A stretch of 64,000 nt of DNA from UBA1672 sp964587815 (GTDB lineage Bacteria > Pseudomonadota > Alphaproteobacteria > Micavibrionales > Micavibrionaceae). The position numbers and the translations under genes were made by a program. The stretch spans positions 1 through 64,000 of the forward strand of contig CAZPMH010000005.1 in NCBI GenBank assembly GCA_964587815.1, read 5' to 3'. Within the stretch, counting starts at the first letter, position 1. The number at the start of each line of letters is the position of its first letter. A model generated the notes under the pieces. It saw only the letters and a list, made by a program, of their open reading frames with translations, was not told the origin of the DNA and made no database searches. Shown here in pieces: positions 17,011 to 26,433 of the stretch.

Positions 17011-17787
17011 GTGGATAATATCAGCTTCATATGCACTGATTTTACTTCTGCGATTTATGCTCTGTTCCCGCAATTATTTTTCGCGTTTGTTATTGCCTAC
17101 TTGTTAGGGTCTGTTCCTTTCGGACTTATTTTGACAAAACTTATTTTAAACAAAGATATTCGTAAAGAAGGTTCGGGTAATATTGGTACGACCAACGTTT
17201 TGCGAGCAGGCAGTAAAAAGCTAGCCGCATTCACATTGATACTAGATGGGTCTAAAGCAGCTTTAGCAGTTTACCTGTGCAGTATCATCATTTCTATGGT
17301 TTCTTTTCCGCTTGAAACACCTACATTGCCTGCAAGTTATACAGGCATAGAATTGAGAATGTACGAAGTATGTGGGTATAATCCATATTATGTTATTGGC
17401 CCAACCTTAACCATGCTTTTGTTCTTTACTGCAATTGTAGGCCACTGTTTTCCTATATGGTTGAAGTTTAAGGGGGGTAAAGGTGTGGCGACTGCGCTTG
17501 GTGGCTTGTTGGCGGCGGTGCCATATGCGGGTTTGGCAGCGTGTGGCGCGTGGTTGGTGACGGCGTTTGCGTTTAAATATTCATCTTTAGCGGCGTTGGT
17601 GGCTGTGGCTGTTGCGCCTGTTGTGACGTTTTTTGTTTATGGCAGTACGCCTGCGGGAATTTGTGCGCTGATTACGCTGCTCGTATTCTGGCGGCATCGA
17701 GAGAATATAAAACGCCTTATGAAGGGTGAAGAGTCCAAGATTAGTTTTAAGAAGAAAGAGGAACGTGGTGGATCTGTTTCGGAATAA
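17011..17787 (+). CDS. plsY: glycerol-3-phosphate acyltransferase PlsY
   Basis: Inner-membrane enzyme that transfers acyl groups from acyl-phosphate to glycerol-3-phosphate, the first step of phospholipid synthesis. Family motifs are clear: L-L-G-S-V-P-F-G, the acyl-acceptor motif GSGNIGTTNVLR, the phosphate-site KFKGGKGVAT, and the terminal R-H-R-E-N-I-K-R-L. At 258 residues it is longer than the usual 200 or so, mainly because of an extra 35-40 residues (about 92-130) in the loop before GHCFPIWLKF. Composition changes sharply inside the gene near base 17460: hand counts give 17 G+C of 60 at 17101-17160 but 33 of 60 at 17521-17580. The GTG start abuts the pyrB stop. Confidence 0.93.
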   Translation: MDNISFICTDFTSAIYALFPQLFFAFVIAYLLGSVPFGLILTKLILNKDIRKEGSGNIGTTNVLRAGSKKLAAFTLILDGSKAALAVYLCSIIISMVSFPLETPTLPASYTGIELRMYEVCGYNPYYVIGPTLTMLLFFTAIVGHCFPIWLKFKGGKGVATALGGLLAAVPYAGLAACGAWLVTAFAFKYSSLAALVAVAVAPVVTFFVYGSTPAGICALITLLVFWRHRENIKRLMKGEESKISFKKKEERGGSVSE

Positions 17788-18937
17788 CAGTGCAGAACAG
17801 GCAGAGCCGCGTGATTTAAGCGAGCAAGAGCAGCTTAATTGGTTGCGGTTGATCCGCACCGATTCCATCGGGCCAATCACCTTTTATCAACTTATTGAGC
17901 GGTTTGGCAGCGCGAGCGATGCGCTCAAAGCTCTGCCTGAACTGGCAAAGCGCGGCGGGCGCAAGAAACCTTTGGTCGCCCCTTCTGAGCGTGATGTTGC
18001 GAAAGAATATAAAGCCTTGCAGAAACTCGGCGGGCGTTTGGTGTGCGCGGCGGATGCGGATTACCCCCTCGCCCTGACCGCGACAGATGATGCGCCGCCT
18101 GTGCTCAGCGTGATTGGTGATGTGTCGATGCTCAATACATCATGCGTGGCGATTGTCGGCGCGCGCAATGCGTCGTTAAACGGACGCAAGATGGCCTCAA
18201 AACTCGCCAAGGATTTGGGCGCGAAAGATCAGGTTGTGGTTTCAGGTCTTGCCCGCGGCATTGATACCGCCGCACATCAGGGCGCGTTGGAAAGCGGCAC
18301 GATCGCCGTGGTGGCTGGCGGGATTGATGTGGTGTATCCGCCTGAAAATCAGGGTTTGTATGATGCGATAAAGGAAAAAGGCCTGGTTGTGGCGGAAAGC
18401 GCGATGAGCGCAAAGCCGTTTGCCGCGTCCTTCCCGCGGCGCAATCGTATTGTTTCAGGCCTGTCAAAAGGTGTGATCGTTGTTGAGGCGAATAAGCGCA
18501 GTGGCTCATTGATTACCGCGCGAATGGCGGGGGAACAAGGGCGTGATGTGTTTGCCGTGCCCGGCTCGCCGATGGATCCGCGCGCGGCGGGGCCGAACCA
18601 TCTTATTCGTGAAGGAGCGACACTGGTTCGAAATGCCGATGATGTAATGGAAGCGGTGATGAATTTTTCAGGCAATTCGCTGCGTGAGCCGCCTGCGAAA
18701 CTGGTACGATTTTCGCCGCCCTCCTCGTCAGGTTTTCACGAAGAGCCGCCCGAAGATGTGCAGGATTTGATCCTCTCTCACCTGTCTTTTACCCCGATTT
18801 ATGTTGACGAATTGGTTCGCGCATGTCATTTGACTATTTCGGCTGTGCAGACATGCTTGTTGGAATTAGAGTTGGCGGGGCGCATTGAACGCCTGCCCGG
18901 GAATAAAATAATTCTTCTAAATCAAGAGGATAATTAA
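17768..18937 (+). CDS. dprA: DNA-processing protein DprA
   Basis: Binds incoming single-stranded DNA during transformation and loads RecA. The GTG at 17768, preceded by GAGG, gives 389 residues and overlaps plsY by 20 bp. After an N-terminal helical (SAM-like) domain comes the Rossmann core with VAIVGARNAS, V-V-S-G-L-A-R-G-I-D-T-A-A-H, VVAGGIDVVYPPEN, FPRRNRIVSGLS and the RSGSLITARMA segment. The C-terminal 70 residues form a winged-helix domain (DMLVRACHLTISAVQ-like), as in many alphaproteobacterial DprA proteins. It precedes topA by 12 bp, a common gene order in this class. Confidence 0.95.
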   Translation: MDLFRNNSAEQAEPRDLSEQEQLNWLRLIRTDSIGPITFYQLIERFGSASDALKALPELAKRGGRKKPLVAPSERDVAKEYKALQKLGGRLVCAADADYPLALTATDDAPPVLSVIGDVSMLNTSCVAIVGARNASLNGRKMASKLAKDLGAKDQVVVSGLARGIDTAAHQGALESGTIAVVAGGIDVVYPPENQGLYDAIKEKGLVVAESAMSAKPFAASFPRRNRIVSGLSKGVIVVEANKRSGSLITARMAGEQGRDVFAVPGSPMDPRAAGPNHLIREGATLVRNADDVMEAVMNFSGNSLREPPAKLVRFSPPSSSGFHEEPPEDVQDLILSHLSFTPIYVDELVRACHLTISAVQTCLLELELAGRIERLPGNKIILLNQEDN

Positions 18938-18949
18938 TAGGGAGCTGTT

Positions 18950-21538
18950 TTGAGTAAAAATCTTGTCATTGTGGAATCACCGGCGAAGGCCAAAACCATC
19001 AATAAATATCTGGGCTCGGATTTTGAGGTTTTAGCATCATACGGGCATGTGCGCGACCTTGTGAATAAGGATGGCTCGGTTCTGCCTGATGAAGGGTTTG
19101 CGATGAAGTGGCAGCTTGGTGATCGCGCGGATAAGAATGTGCGCGATATCAAAAAGGCTCTGAAAAAGGCTGATGCACTGTATCTTGCACCTGACCCTGA
19201 TCGTGAAGGTGAGGCGATTGCGTGGCATATTTATGAGATTTTGAAAAATGATGATTTGCTGCAAGGTAAAGATGTTCATCGCGTAACCTTTAATGAAATT
19301 ACCAAGGCGGCGGTGCAAAAGGCGTTTGAAAATACGCGCCATCTTGACCAGCCTTTGATTGATGCGTATCTGGCGCGGCGCGCGCTGGATTATCTGGTTG
19401 GCTTTAATATATCCCCAGTATTGTGGCGGAAATTGCCCGGCTCGCGCTCTGCGGGGCGTGTGCAATCGGTGGCTTTACGCTTGATTTGTGAGCGTGAGAC
19501 AGAGATTGAAGCGTTTAAGCCGCAGGAATATTGGAGCATTGAAGCGCGTCTGCATACGCCAGATGGTGCGCCCTTTACCGCGCGCTTGACCCATTTGGCG
19601 GGGAATAAGCTGGGTAAATTTGATATCCCAAGCGAAAAGGATGCGAATTCAGCGGTTGAGCGGATTAAGAATAAAGCGCTGTCTATTCAGAAGATTGAAA
19701 AGAAGCAGGTGCGCCGTAGCCCGTCTGCGCCGTTTATTACCTCGACTTTGCAGATGGAGGCTTCGCGAAAGCTGGGTATGTCAGCCTCTAATGCGATGCG
19801 TTTGGCGCAGCGTTTGTATGAAGGCTCGTCAGAAGATGGCGGGTATATCACTTATATGCGTACGGATGGGACAACCCTATCTGAGGATGCGGTCAAGCAA
19901 TGCCGCGACGTGATTTCGAAAGATTACGGATCTAAGTACCTGCCTGATGCGCCGCGGCTTTACAAATCTAAGGCGAAGAATGCGCAAGAGGCGCACGAGG
20001 CGATCCGCCCGACAGATTTGACGCGTACACCCGCGATGCTGAAAGGCAAACTGGAGCCTGACCAGTGGCGTTTATATGATTTGATCTGGAAACGGACGAT
20101 GGCTTCACAGATGGAAAATGCGATCCTCGATCAAGTGAAGGTTGATATCTCGGACGGCACAGATGATGTGGTGTTGCGCGCAAATGGTTCAGTCGTTGCG
20201 TTTGACGGTTTCCTGACGCTGTATCAGGAAAGTGACGATGACGATGAGAATGCCAGCAGCGGCAATGATAATGATCGCTTGCTCCCACCGATGAAAGAGC
20301 GCGATGCGACTAAATTGGTCAATACCACGCCGAACCAGCATTTCACACAGCCGCCGCCGCGTTATAGTGAGGCATCGCTTGTGAAAAAGATGGAAGAGCT
20401 TGGCATTGGCCGCCCTTCTACGTATGCGTCAATTTTGCAGGTGTTGCGTGATCGTAATTATGTGACAATGGACAGGCGGCGTTTTGTGCCCGAAGATCGT
20501 GGGCGTTTGGTGACGACCTTCCTTGCGAAGTTCTTCACCCGCTATGTTGATTATGATTTTACCGCTAATTTGGAAGAAGAATTGGATGCGATTGCGTCAG
20601 GTCATGCGCACTGGCAGGAGGCATTGGAAGCGTTTTGGAAAGATTTTAAAACGGCGGTTGATAATACAAAAGATTTAACCATTACGGATGTGATTGATCA
20701 TCTGGATGCGGAATTGGGTGATCATTTCTTCCCTGAAGGACAAGAGAGCCGAAAATGTGCGGCCTGCGCGGATAATAAAGATTTGGAAGAAGGTCGCCTT
20801 GGTTTGAAGCTCGGGAAGTTCGGCGCGTTTATCGGTTGTTCAAATTACCCTGAATGTAAGTTTACCCGCCCGCTGGTTGTCCCTGATGGGGAAGATGCGG
20901 ATACGGCTGCGCTTGCTAATGAGCCAAAAATCTTAGGTGAAGAGCCGGGAACAGGACGCACTGTTTCTTTGCGTCGCGGCCCATATGGCCCGTATGTACA
21001 AATTGATCCGCCGCAAGAGGCGATTGATGAGGTTGAGGCGATCAACAAGGAATACGAAAAAGAATTTAAAGAGAAAGTGAAAATCGCCAAAGAAAAGGGC
21101 GCTAAACGCATTCCGAAAAAGCCGAAGAAAAAGGCAATGCCAAAACCGAAGCGTCAAGGGTTGGCCGCAGGCACGAATGTCGAGGATGTGACGTTAGAGA
21201 TGGCGCTCGGCTTGCTTGCCCTGCCCCGCGATGTCGGTACGCACCCTGAAACAGGGGAGATGATTCAGGCCGGTATTGGTCGTTTCGGGCCATTCTTAAA
21301 GCATAATGATAAATTCACCTCCCTTCCTAAAGATGATGATGTGATGCATGTCGGGATGAACCGCGCCGTTGAAGTTCTGGCGCAGGCGGCGGAGAAGCGC
21401 GCGGCGAAAGAAGCGGCAAAAGCCAAAAAAGAGGCCGAGAAAGCCGAGAAGGCCAAAGCCAAGCCGAAAAAGAAGAAAAAATCGACTGCGAAGAAGAAAA
21501 GCACGGCCAAGAGCGCATCAGCGAAGAAAAAGGCATGA
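18950..21538 (+). CDS. topA: DNA topoisomerase I
   Basis: Type IA topoisomerase that relaxes negative supercoils. The TTG start at 18950 has a strong GGGAG site. In the 862-residue protein the TOPRIM domain begins at VIVESPAKAKTINKYLG and includes the D-P-D-R-E-G-E metal site. The catalytic tyrosine is Tyr302 in I-T-Y-M-R-T-D-G. One four-cysteine zinc repeat is visible (C-A-A-C, then C-S-N-Y-P-E-C), followed by degenerate repeats without cysteines (RRGPYGPYVQI). The last 60 or so residues are a Lys/Ala-rich low-complexity tail, as in several alphaproteobacterial TopA proteins. It lies between dprA and rnr. Confidence 0.97.
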   Translation: MSKNLVIVESPAKAKTINKYLGSDFEVLASYGHVRDLVNKDGSVLPDEGFAMKWQLGDRADKNVRDIKKALKKADALYLAPDPDREGEAIAWHIYEILKNDDLLQGKDVHRVTFNEITKAAVQKAFENTRHLDQPLIDAYLARRALDYLVGFNISPVLWRKLPGSRSAGRVQSVALRLICERETEIEAFKPQEYWSIEARLHTPDGAPFTARLTHLAGNKLGKFDIPSEKDANSAVERIKNKALSIQKIEKKQVRRSPSAPFITSTLQMEASRKLGMSASNAMRLAQRLYEGSSEDGGYITYMRTDGTTLSEDAVKQCRDVISKDYGSKYLPDAPRLYKSKAKNAQEAHEAIRPTDLTRTPAMLKGKLEPDQWRLYDLIWKRTMASQMENAILDQVKVDISDGTDDVVLRANGSVVAFDGFLTLYQESDDDDENASSGNDNDRLLPPMKERDATKLVNTTPNQHFTQPPPRYSEASLVKKMEELGIGRPSTYASILQVLRDRNYVTMDRRRFVPEDRGRLVTTFLAKFFTRYVDYDFTANLEEELDAIASGHAHWQEALEAFWKDFKTAVDNTKDLTITDVIDHLDAELGDHFFPEGQESRKCAACADNKDLEEGRLGLKLGKFGAFIGCSNYPECKFTRPLVVPDGEDADTAALANEPKILGEEPGTGRTVSLRRGPYGPYVQIDPPQEAIDEVEAINKEYEKEFKEKVKIAKEKGAKRIPKKPKKKAMPKPKRQGLAAGTNVEDVTLEMALGLLALPRDVGTHPETGEMIQAGIGRFGPFLKHNDKFTSLPKDDDVMHVGMNRAVEVLAQAAEKRAAKEAAKAKKEAEKAEKAKAKPKKKKKSTAKKKSTAKSASAKKKA

Positions 21539-21602
21539 TGCTATTTTGTTGCTCCTCTCTTTCTGTAATGGACAAATCTTTTTTGCCTGTTAGTGTAACG
21601 TC

Positions 21603-23933
21603 ATGAGTGAACTGACATCTAAAGCCATCTTTGATTTTATTGCCGAATCCCCTACACCCGTGACGAAGCGACAGGTGGCGCGCGCTTTTAATATTAAGGG
21701 CGGAGAAAATCGCGTTGCGTTGAAACAGATTCTTAAAAATCTGGAAAAAGACGGGCGCGTGACCAAACAGGCTGGTGGTGTGTATTCATCAGTTGACGGT
21801 TTACCGCCTGTAGCCGTTTTGATTGTGCATGAGATTGATGTGGATGGCGATGTGTTTGCCAAGCCGCTGGAGTGGACGGAAGATCAGGGCAAGCCGCCGC
21901 GTATTGAAATCGTACCTGATAAGAAAAATTATAAAAATGTGCGTGAGGGGAGCCGCGCGCTGTGCCGTTTGTCGAAAACTGAGCCGGATGCTTATGAGGC
22001 TCGCATCATTCGATTGATTGATGAAGGTGCGAAAGATGATGGTGGCGGAGATGTGCTCGGGATTATTGCGCTGAAGAAAAATGGTGCGGTTTTGCAGCCG
22101 ACAAATAAGCGCGCGAAGCATGATTTTGATCTGACCACGGGCGATTTGAACGGCGCAAAAGATGGTGATCTGGTTGCGGCGGAAATTCTGCCCTCTCGCG
22201 GATTAAAGCGCAAACGTGTGCGTGTAACGAACGTGATCGGTCGGCAGGGTGACCCGAAAACAATTAGCCTGATCTCCCTGCATGAGGCGGGATTGAGTGA
22301 TCATTTCCCCAAGGCGGTGAATGACGCCACCAAAGGCATGAAAGTACCGCCGCTTGGGAGCCGCGAGGATTTGCGGGATGTGCCACTGGTCACGATTGAC
22401 GGGGCGGACGCGCGTGATTTTGATGATGCGGTTTATGCCAAGCCGCGCGAGGATGGCGGGTTTGACCTGATTGTTGCGATTGCGGACGTTGCCTATTACG
22501 TGCGCGCAGGTGATACGCTGGACGTGGAGGCGCAAAAGCGCGGGAATTCGACCTATTTCCCTGATCGGGTTGTGCCGATGTTGCCCGAGGCGTTATCGAA
22601 TGATCTCTGCTCGCTTCGCCCCAATGAGGTGCGTGCGTCGTTGGCGGTTCATATGCGCATTGATGAGGCGGGCAAGCTGATTAAGCACCGCTTTACACGC
22701 GCGTTGATTAAGTCACACGCGCGGCTGACTTATGAACAGGTGCAGGCGGCGAAGGACGGAAACGGTGATAAAACAACCGCGCATTTGATGGATGATGTGA
22801 TTGAGCCGCTGTATGCCGCGTATAAGATTTTGGATAAGGCGCGGCGCAAGCGTGGCGCTCTGGATCTGGATTTACCCGAGCGGCAGATTTTGATCAGTGA
22901 AAAGGGCGTCATGACAGGGGTTAAAACCCGCGTTCGGCTTGATGCGCATAAGCTGATTGAAGAATTTATGATATTAGCGAATGTTGCGGCGGCGAGCGCT
23001 TTGGAGAAAAAAGTCAAAGAGTATCCGTGCGTTTATCGTATTCATGATAAGCCCGCCTTTGATAAATTAGAGTCGAGCCGTGATTTCATTTCCAGTTTTG
23101 GTTTATCGCTGCCAAAGGGGCAGACGGTTGCGCCGAAACAGTTGAATTACTTGTTGGAAAAGGCGGCGAAGCTGCCCTACTCTCACCTGATCTCGCAGAT
23201 GATTTTGCGTACGCAATCGCAAGCCGTGTATTCCACGCAGAATATCGGGCATTTCGGCCTTGCGTTGGAAAAATACGCGCATTTTACCTCTCCTATCAGG
23301 CGTTATGCGGACTTGTTGGTGCATCGCGCGCTGATCGCGGCGTTCGGGCTTGGCGAAGGTGGCATGACGGACGGCGAGAAGGCGCGCATTGAAGAGATTG
23401 CCGCGCATATTTCGGGAACGGAACGTACATCGATGGAGGCGGAGCGCAATGCGGTTGATAGGTTCACGGCGAGCTATCTGTCCAGCCATATCGGCGCGGA
23501 ATTTGAGGGTACGATTAATGGTGTAACGCGGTTCGGGTTGTTTGTGACTTTGGCGGAGAGTGGCGCGGATGGCCTGATCCCGATGAAATCGCTGAGCGAT
23601 GATTTTTACGTGCATGATGAAAAGGCGCATGCGCTGGTCGGGCGGCGTAAAAAGAAGGTTTACCGATTGGGCGCGAAGATGCGTGTTATTATCAAGGAAG
23701 CCGATGGAATTACAGGCTCCTGCATTTTTGCGATTGCTCCGGGCCAGGGTGAAGCAGATATTGAAGGCATGGATGCACCCGATGCAGGTGGAAACACTCC
23801 ACGAAATCGTCGCGGCTCAGGCGGCTCAAAACAAGGGCAAAAAAGCCAGAACCACAAGCGAAAGGCAGGGCACGCGCCGAAGCCAAAACGCAAAAAACAT
23901 GGTAAAAAATCTTCGAAATCAAAAAAAGGCTAA
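21603..23933 (+). CDS. rnr: ribonuclease R
   Basis: Processive 3'-5' exoribonuclease of the RNB family that degrades structured RNA. The 776-residue protein starts with a winged-helix domain (TPVTKRQVARAFNIKG), followed by cold-shock-like OB domains. The RNB catalytic core has the metal-binding aspartates in D269-A-R-D272-F-D274-D275, and the segment FTSPIRRYADLLVHRAL is typical of the family. An S1 domain near residues 630-710 (GVTRFGLFVTLAESGADGLIP) and a basic Lys/Arg tail complete it. The topA-rnr-rpmG order is common in Alphaproteobacteria. Transcription may continue from topA, while rpmG has its own promoter. Confidence 0.96.
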   Translation: MSELTSKAIFDFIAESPTPVTKRQVARAFNIKGGENRVALKQILKNLEKDGRVTKQAGGVYSSVDGLPPVAVLIVHEIDVDGDVFAKPLEWTEDQGKPPRIEIVPDKKNYKNVREGSRALCRLSKTEPDAYEARIIRLIDEGAKDDGGGDVLGIIALKKNGAVLQPTNKRAKHDFDLTTGDLNGAKDGDLVAAEILPSRGLKRKRVRVTNVIGRQGDPKTISLISLHEAGLSDHFPKAVNDATKGMKVPPLGSREDLRDVPLVTIDGADARDFDDAVYAKPREDGGFDLIVAIADVAYYVRAGDTLDVEAQKRGNSTYFPDRVVPMLPEALSNDLCSLRPNEVRASLAVHMRIDEAGKLIKHRFTRALIKSHARLTYEQVQAAKDGNGDKTTAHLMDDVIEPLYAAYKILDKARRKRGALDLDLPERQILISEKGVMTGVKTRVRLDAHKLIEEFMILANVAAASALEKKVKEYPCVYRIHDKPAFDKLESSRDFISSFGLSLPKGQTVAPKQLNYLLEKAAKLPYSHLISQMILRTQSQAVYSTQNIGHFGLALEKYAHFTSPIRRYADLLVHRALIAAFGLGEGGMTDGEKARIEEIAAHISGTERTSMEAERNAVDRFTASYLSSHIGAEFEGTINGVTRFGLFVTLAESGADGLIPMKSLSDDFYVHDEKAHALVGRRKKKVYRLGAKMRVIIKEADGITGSCIFAIAPGQGEADIEGMDAPDAGGNTPRNRRGSGGSKQGQKSQNHKRKAGHAPKPKRKKHGKKSSKSKKG

Positions 23934-23951
23934 TTTGCGGGTGTGAAATGC

Positions 23952-23980
23952 TTGACATTTTTTCCAAAACACCGCATAAA
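23952..23980 (+). promoter_or_regulatory. sigma-70-type promoter of rpmG
   Basis: TTGACA (23952-23957) and CATAAA (23975-23980) are separated by exactly 17 bp, placing the start of transcription about 20 bases ahead of the rpmG ribosome-binding site (AGGAG). This is the clearest housekeeping promoter in the window and fits a highly expressed ribosomal protein gene. Confidence 0.75.
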
Positions 23981-24009
23981 GCCAACTTCGAATTACAGGA
24001 GTTAGAATA

Positions 24010-24210
24010 ATGGCAAAAGCGTCATATATTAAGGTGAGACTTGAGAGCGAAGCTGGTACAGGATACCGCTACTACGCCAAACGCAGCACACGCGCGGAAT
24101 ACAAAATCAAGAAGAAGAAGTACGACCCTTGGGCGATTAACGAAAAAACAGGCAAAAAAGGCATGCATGTTATGTTCGTTGAGAAGAAAATGCCGCCGTC
24201 GAAAAAGTAA
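24010..24210 (+). CDS. rpmG: 50S ribosomal protein L33
   Basis: Small basic component of the large ribosomal subunit. The protein has 66 residues, starting MAKASYIKVRLESEAGTGYRYYAKR, with the conserved K-K-K-Y-D-P core. It contains no cysteine, so it is the zinc-free form. At 66 residues it is about ten longer than the common 55-residue form: residues after YDP (NEKTGKKGMHVMFVEKKMPP) form the extra C-terminal portion. It has its own promoter, an AGGAG ribosome-binding site and a strong terminator, so it is a single-gene unit between rnr and the convergent pleD. Confidence 0.92.
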   Translation: MAKASYIKVRLESEAGTGYRYYAKRSTRAEYKIKKKKYDPWAINEKTGKKGMHVMFVEKKMPPSKK

Positions 24211-24232
24211 GGTTTTTCTTCATTCAAATTAT

Positions 24233-24260
24233 AAAACGCCCCGTTTTGAGGGCGTTTTTT
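24233..24260 (+). terminator. bidirectional Rho-independent terminator (rpmG / pleD)
   Basis: AAAACGCCC (24233-24241) pairs with GGGCGTTTT (24250-24258) around an eight-base loop and continues into a T run on the plus strand. Because the stem begins with A residues, the minus strand also ends in T residues, so the element can serve both rpmG and the convergent divK-pleD operon. Confidence 0.88.
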
Positions 24261-24283
24261 ATTGCGCGTTTTAATTATTGTTG

Positions 24284-25726
24284 TTAATCGTCTTCGGCAT
24301 AGCCCGGAAGTGTGCGCGGCAATTGTTTGAATTCTTCGGGGTCTAATTTGCCTTTATTTTCAAACACACAACAATTGCGCCCTGCATCCTTTGCCTCGTA
24401 AAGGCGTTTATCCGCACGCTCTAAGATTTCGGAAATCGTGTATTCTTCATCACTTATGATGGATCCGCCGATTGACGTTGTGATGCTGAGGCAGCCATCA
24501 TCGGTGTCACATGTGATCGGTTTTTCGGCGATTGCGCGGCGCAGACGTTCAGATACGATGTAGGCACGCTCAGGCGTCACATCCGGCAACACGACAACAA
24601 ATTCTTCGCCGCCAAGGCGAGCCACCATGTCAAAGCTACGCAGGTTGTGTTTCAGGCGTTTGGAAAATATTTTTAAAATCTGGTCACCGACTGCATGTCC
24701 GTGCGTGTCGTTTACCTGTTTGAAATTATCGATATCGATCATCAAAACGGCGAGTGCCTTTTTGTTCTCGATATTGCTTTCAATCAGTTTTTGTAGGTGA
24801 ACTTCAAGATAACGGCGGTTATATAGCCCCGTTAAGCTGTCTGTCAGCGCCATTGACAGGCTGATTTCATATGTTGAGCGCAGGCGCTCCTGAAAACGTT
24901 TACGACGAATTTGTGTCCGCACACGGGCGAGAAGCTCGCTTTTTTCCAGCGGGCGAACAATATAATCATGTGCACCGATTTCAAGGCCGTATGCGATTTT
25001 ATCCATATCGGCATTTTCGGCGACCATGACAAGCGGTGTCGAACGTGTACGCTCGTTAGACCTTAGATGCGAACAAAGCCGCAAACCGTCTTCGCCTTTC
25101 AAGTTCAGGCTGACAATGATGACATCAAAGTCTTGCACAGAGACAAGCTCCATGGCTTTTAGGCCGCTTTCTACGTGGATGACGATGTTCAAGTCAGCAG
25201 AAAGCGCTGTGATGATTTTTGATTTTTCGAATTCCTTGTCTTCGATAAGAAGAACGCGCGCGCCCTCAACAGGCTCTTTCATAACGTTCGTTTGTTCAGA
25301 TGTTACACCGAACTGGTTCGCAGCGTTTTCACGAACGCGCCATTCATCAAGCGCCATTTTAAGACGGGCAAGTGAGCGCACACGTGCCATGAGGGCTGTG
25401 TCATTGATCGGCTTGCTCAGAAAGTCGTCTGCGCCCGCTTCAAGTCCGCGTACCTTGTCTTCAATATCTGTAAGTGCCGTGACCATGACCACGGGAATGT
25501 GCGCTGTTTCAGGATTTTGTTTAATACGGCTACACACCTCAAAACCGTCCATCCCCGGCATCATAACATCAAGCAGTATAACATCAGGTTTTTTCGAGCC
25601 CACTTTTTCCAGTGCCTCTGCGCCGCTTGTCGCGGTTATCACTTCGTAATATTCAGTTGATAATTTTGCCTCTAATAGCTTTACGTTTGGCAGTAAATCA
25701 TCAACAACAAGGACACGTGCTGACAT
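24284..25726 (-). CDS. pleD: PleD-type response regulator diguanylate cyclase (REC-REC-GGDEF)
   Basis: Makes cyclic di-GMP when phosphorylated. The 480-residue length is close to Caulobacter PleD. The first receiver has the phosphoacceptor Asp53 in I-L-L-D-V-M-M-P. The second receiver has Ser where the Asp should be (V-I-I-V-S-L-N-L), so it is a degenerate adaptor as in PleD. The cyclase domain has the active GGEEF motif, and the inhibitory site RSFD lies exactly five residues before it, so product feedback is expected. Its ATG overlaps the divK stop as TAATG with an AAGGAG site, indicating coupling. The divK-pleD pair controls polar development in Alphaproteobacteria. Confidence 0.95.
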   Translation of the reverse strand: MSARVLVVDDLLPNVKLLEAKLSTEYYEVITATSGAEALEKVGSKKPDVILLDVMMPGMDGFEVCSRIKQNPETAHIPVVMVTALTDIEDKVRGLEAGADDFLSKPINDTALMARVRSLARLKMALDEWRVRENAANQFGVTSEQTNVMKEPVEGARVLLIEDKEFEKSKIITALSADLNIVIHVESGLKAMELVSVQDFDVIIVSLNLKGEDGLRLCSHLRSNERTRSTPLVMVAENADMDKIAYGLEIGAHDYIVRPLEKSELLARVRTQIRRKRFQERLRSTYEISLSMALTDSLTGLYNRRYLEVHLQKLIESNIENKKALAVLMIDIDNFKQVNDTHGHAVGDQILKIFSKRLKHNLRSFDMVARLGGEEFVVVLPDVTPERAYIVSERLRRAIAEKPITCDTDDGCLSITTSIGGSIISDEEYTISEILERADKRLYEAKDAGRNCCVFENKGKLDPEEFKQLPRTLPGYAEDD

Positions 25727-26268
25727 TATATGTCCTCCTTTTTACTGTGCTCTTCTTTGGGGCTGTCTTCATGTTCTTTTTTGTATTTTTCTTCGGAAAT
25801 TTGCTCTGCTCTGTCGTTCATCGTTTCGTCTTTACTGCCCATGTTAAGATTTGCATCTTCTTGGTGTTCCTGTCTTTGCTCTGCGGGCTTTTCGTATTCG
25901 CGATTTTCAAGATGCTTTAAAATGACATCAATGAATTTTGAAACCGATATCGGCTTTGAAATATAGTCCTGGCAGCCGCCTTCACGGATTTTTTGTTCAT
26001 CCCCCTTCATGGCGAATGCCGTTACGGCAATAACGGGGATGTGTTTGACTGCATCGCTTTGTTTCAGTCTTTTCGTAATGTCCAAGCCCGATATTTCGGG
26101 CAGTTGGATATCCATGATGATAAGGTCTGGCTGATGTTCGACAGCCATATCAAACGCCTTATGCCCTTCCCTTGTTTGAACAGTGTCAATGCCATGCGCA
26201 CCCAAAAGGTCATGAAATAATTTCATGTTGAGTTCATTGTCTTCAACGATAAGAACTTTTTTAGACAT
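25726..26268 (-). CDS. divK: DivK-type single-domain response regulator with charged C-terminal tail
   Basis: Essential cell-fate receiver that modulates the DivJ/PleC/DivL kinases in related bacteria. Residues 1-123 match DivK closely: VLIVEDNELNMKLFHDLL at the N-terminus, phosphoacceptor Asp53 in I-I-M-D-I-Q-L-P-E, and the signature V-T-A-F-A-M-K-G-D-E-Q-K-I-R followed by Y-I-S-K-P-I-S-V. DivK normally ends there at about 125 residues. This protein has some 55 further residues that are almost entirely Glu, Lys, Asp, Gln and Ser and look disordered. The tail is in frame and ends directly at the pleD start, so it is real coding sequence. Its role is unknown. Confidence 0.93.
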   Translation of the reverse strand: MSKKVLIVEDNELNMKLFHDLLGAHGIDTVQTREGHKAFDMAVEHQPDLIIMDIQLPEISGLDITKRLKQSDAVKHIPVIAVTAFAMKGDEQKIREGGCQDYISKPISVSKFIDVILKHLENREYEKPAEQRQEHQEDANLNMGSKDETMNDRAEQISEEKYKKEHEDSPKEEHSKKEDI

Positions 26269-26433
26269 AGTTTTTTTAAGTTTCCGATCTGATAGATGGT
26301 CGGTTTTATCTGCTCTTAAGCGGCATTGTATCGGCGGAGCCTTGCCAAAAGGTTAATATTTTTCGGTGATTTGTAAATTTAGAGGATTGTTTTTTGTGTG
26401 CCTTTCTCTCTTTCTCATTTCAAAGTTTTGTTT

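Noticed and set aside
21400..21538. Lys/Ala-rich end of topA considered as a possible frameshift or repeat expansion
   Set aside because: The frame is intact to the stop, and such basic tails are common on alphaproteobacterial topoisomerase I. The basic tail of rnr is similar.
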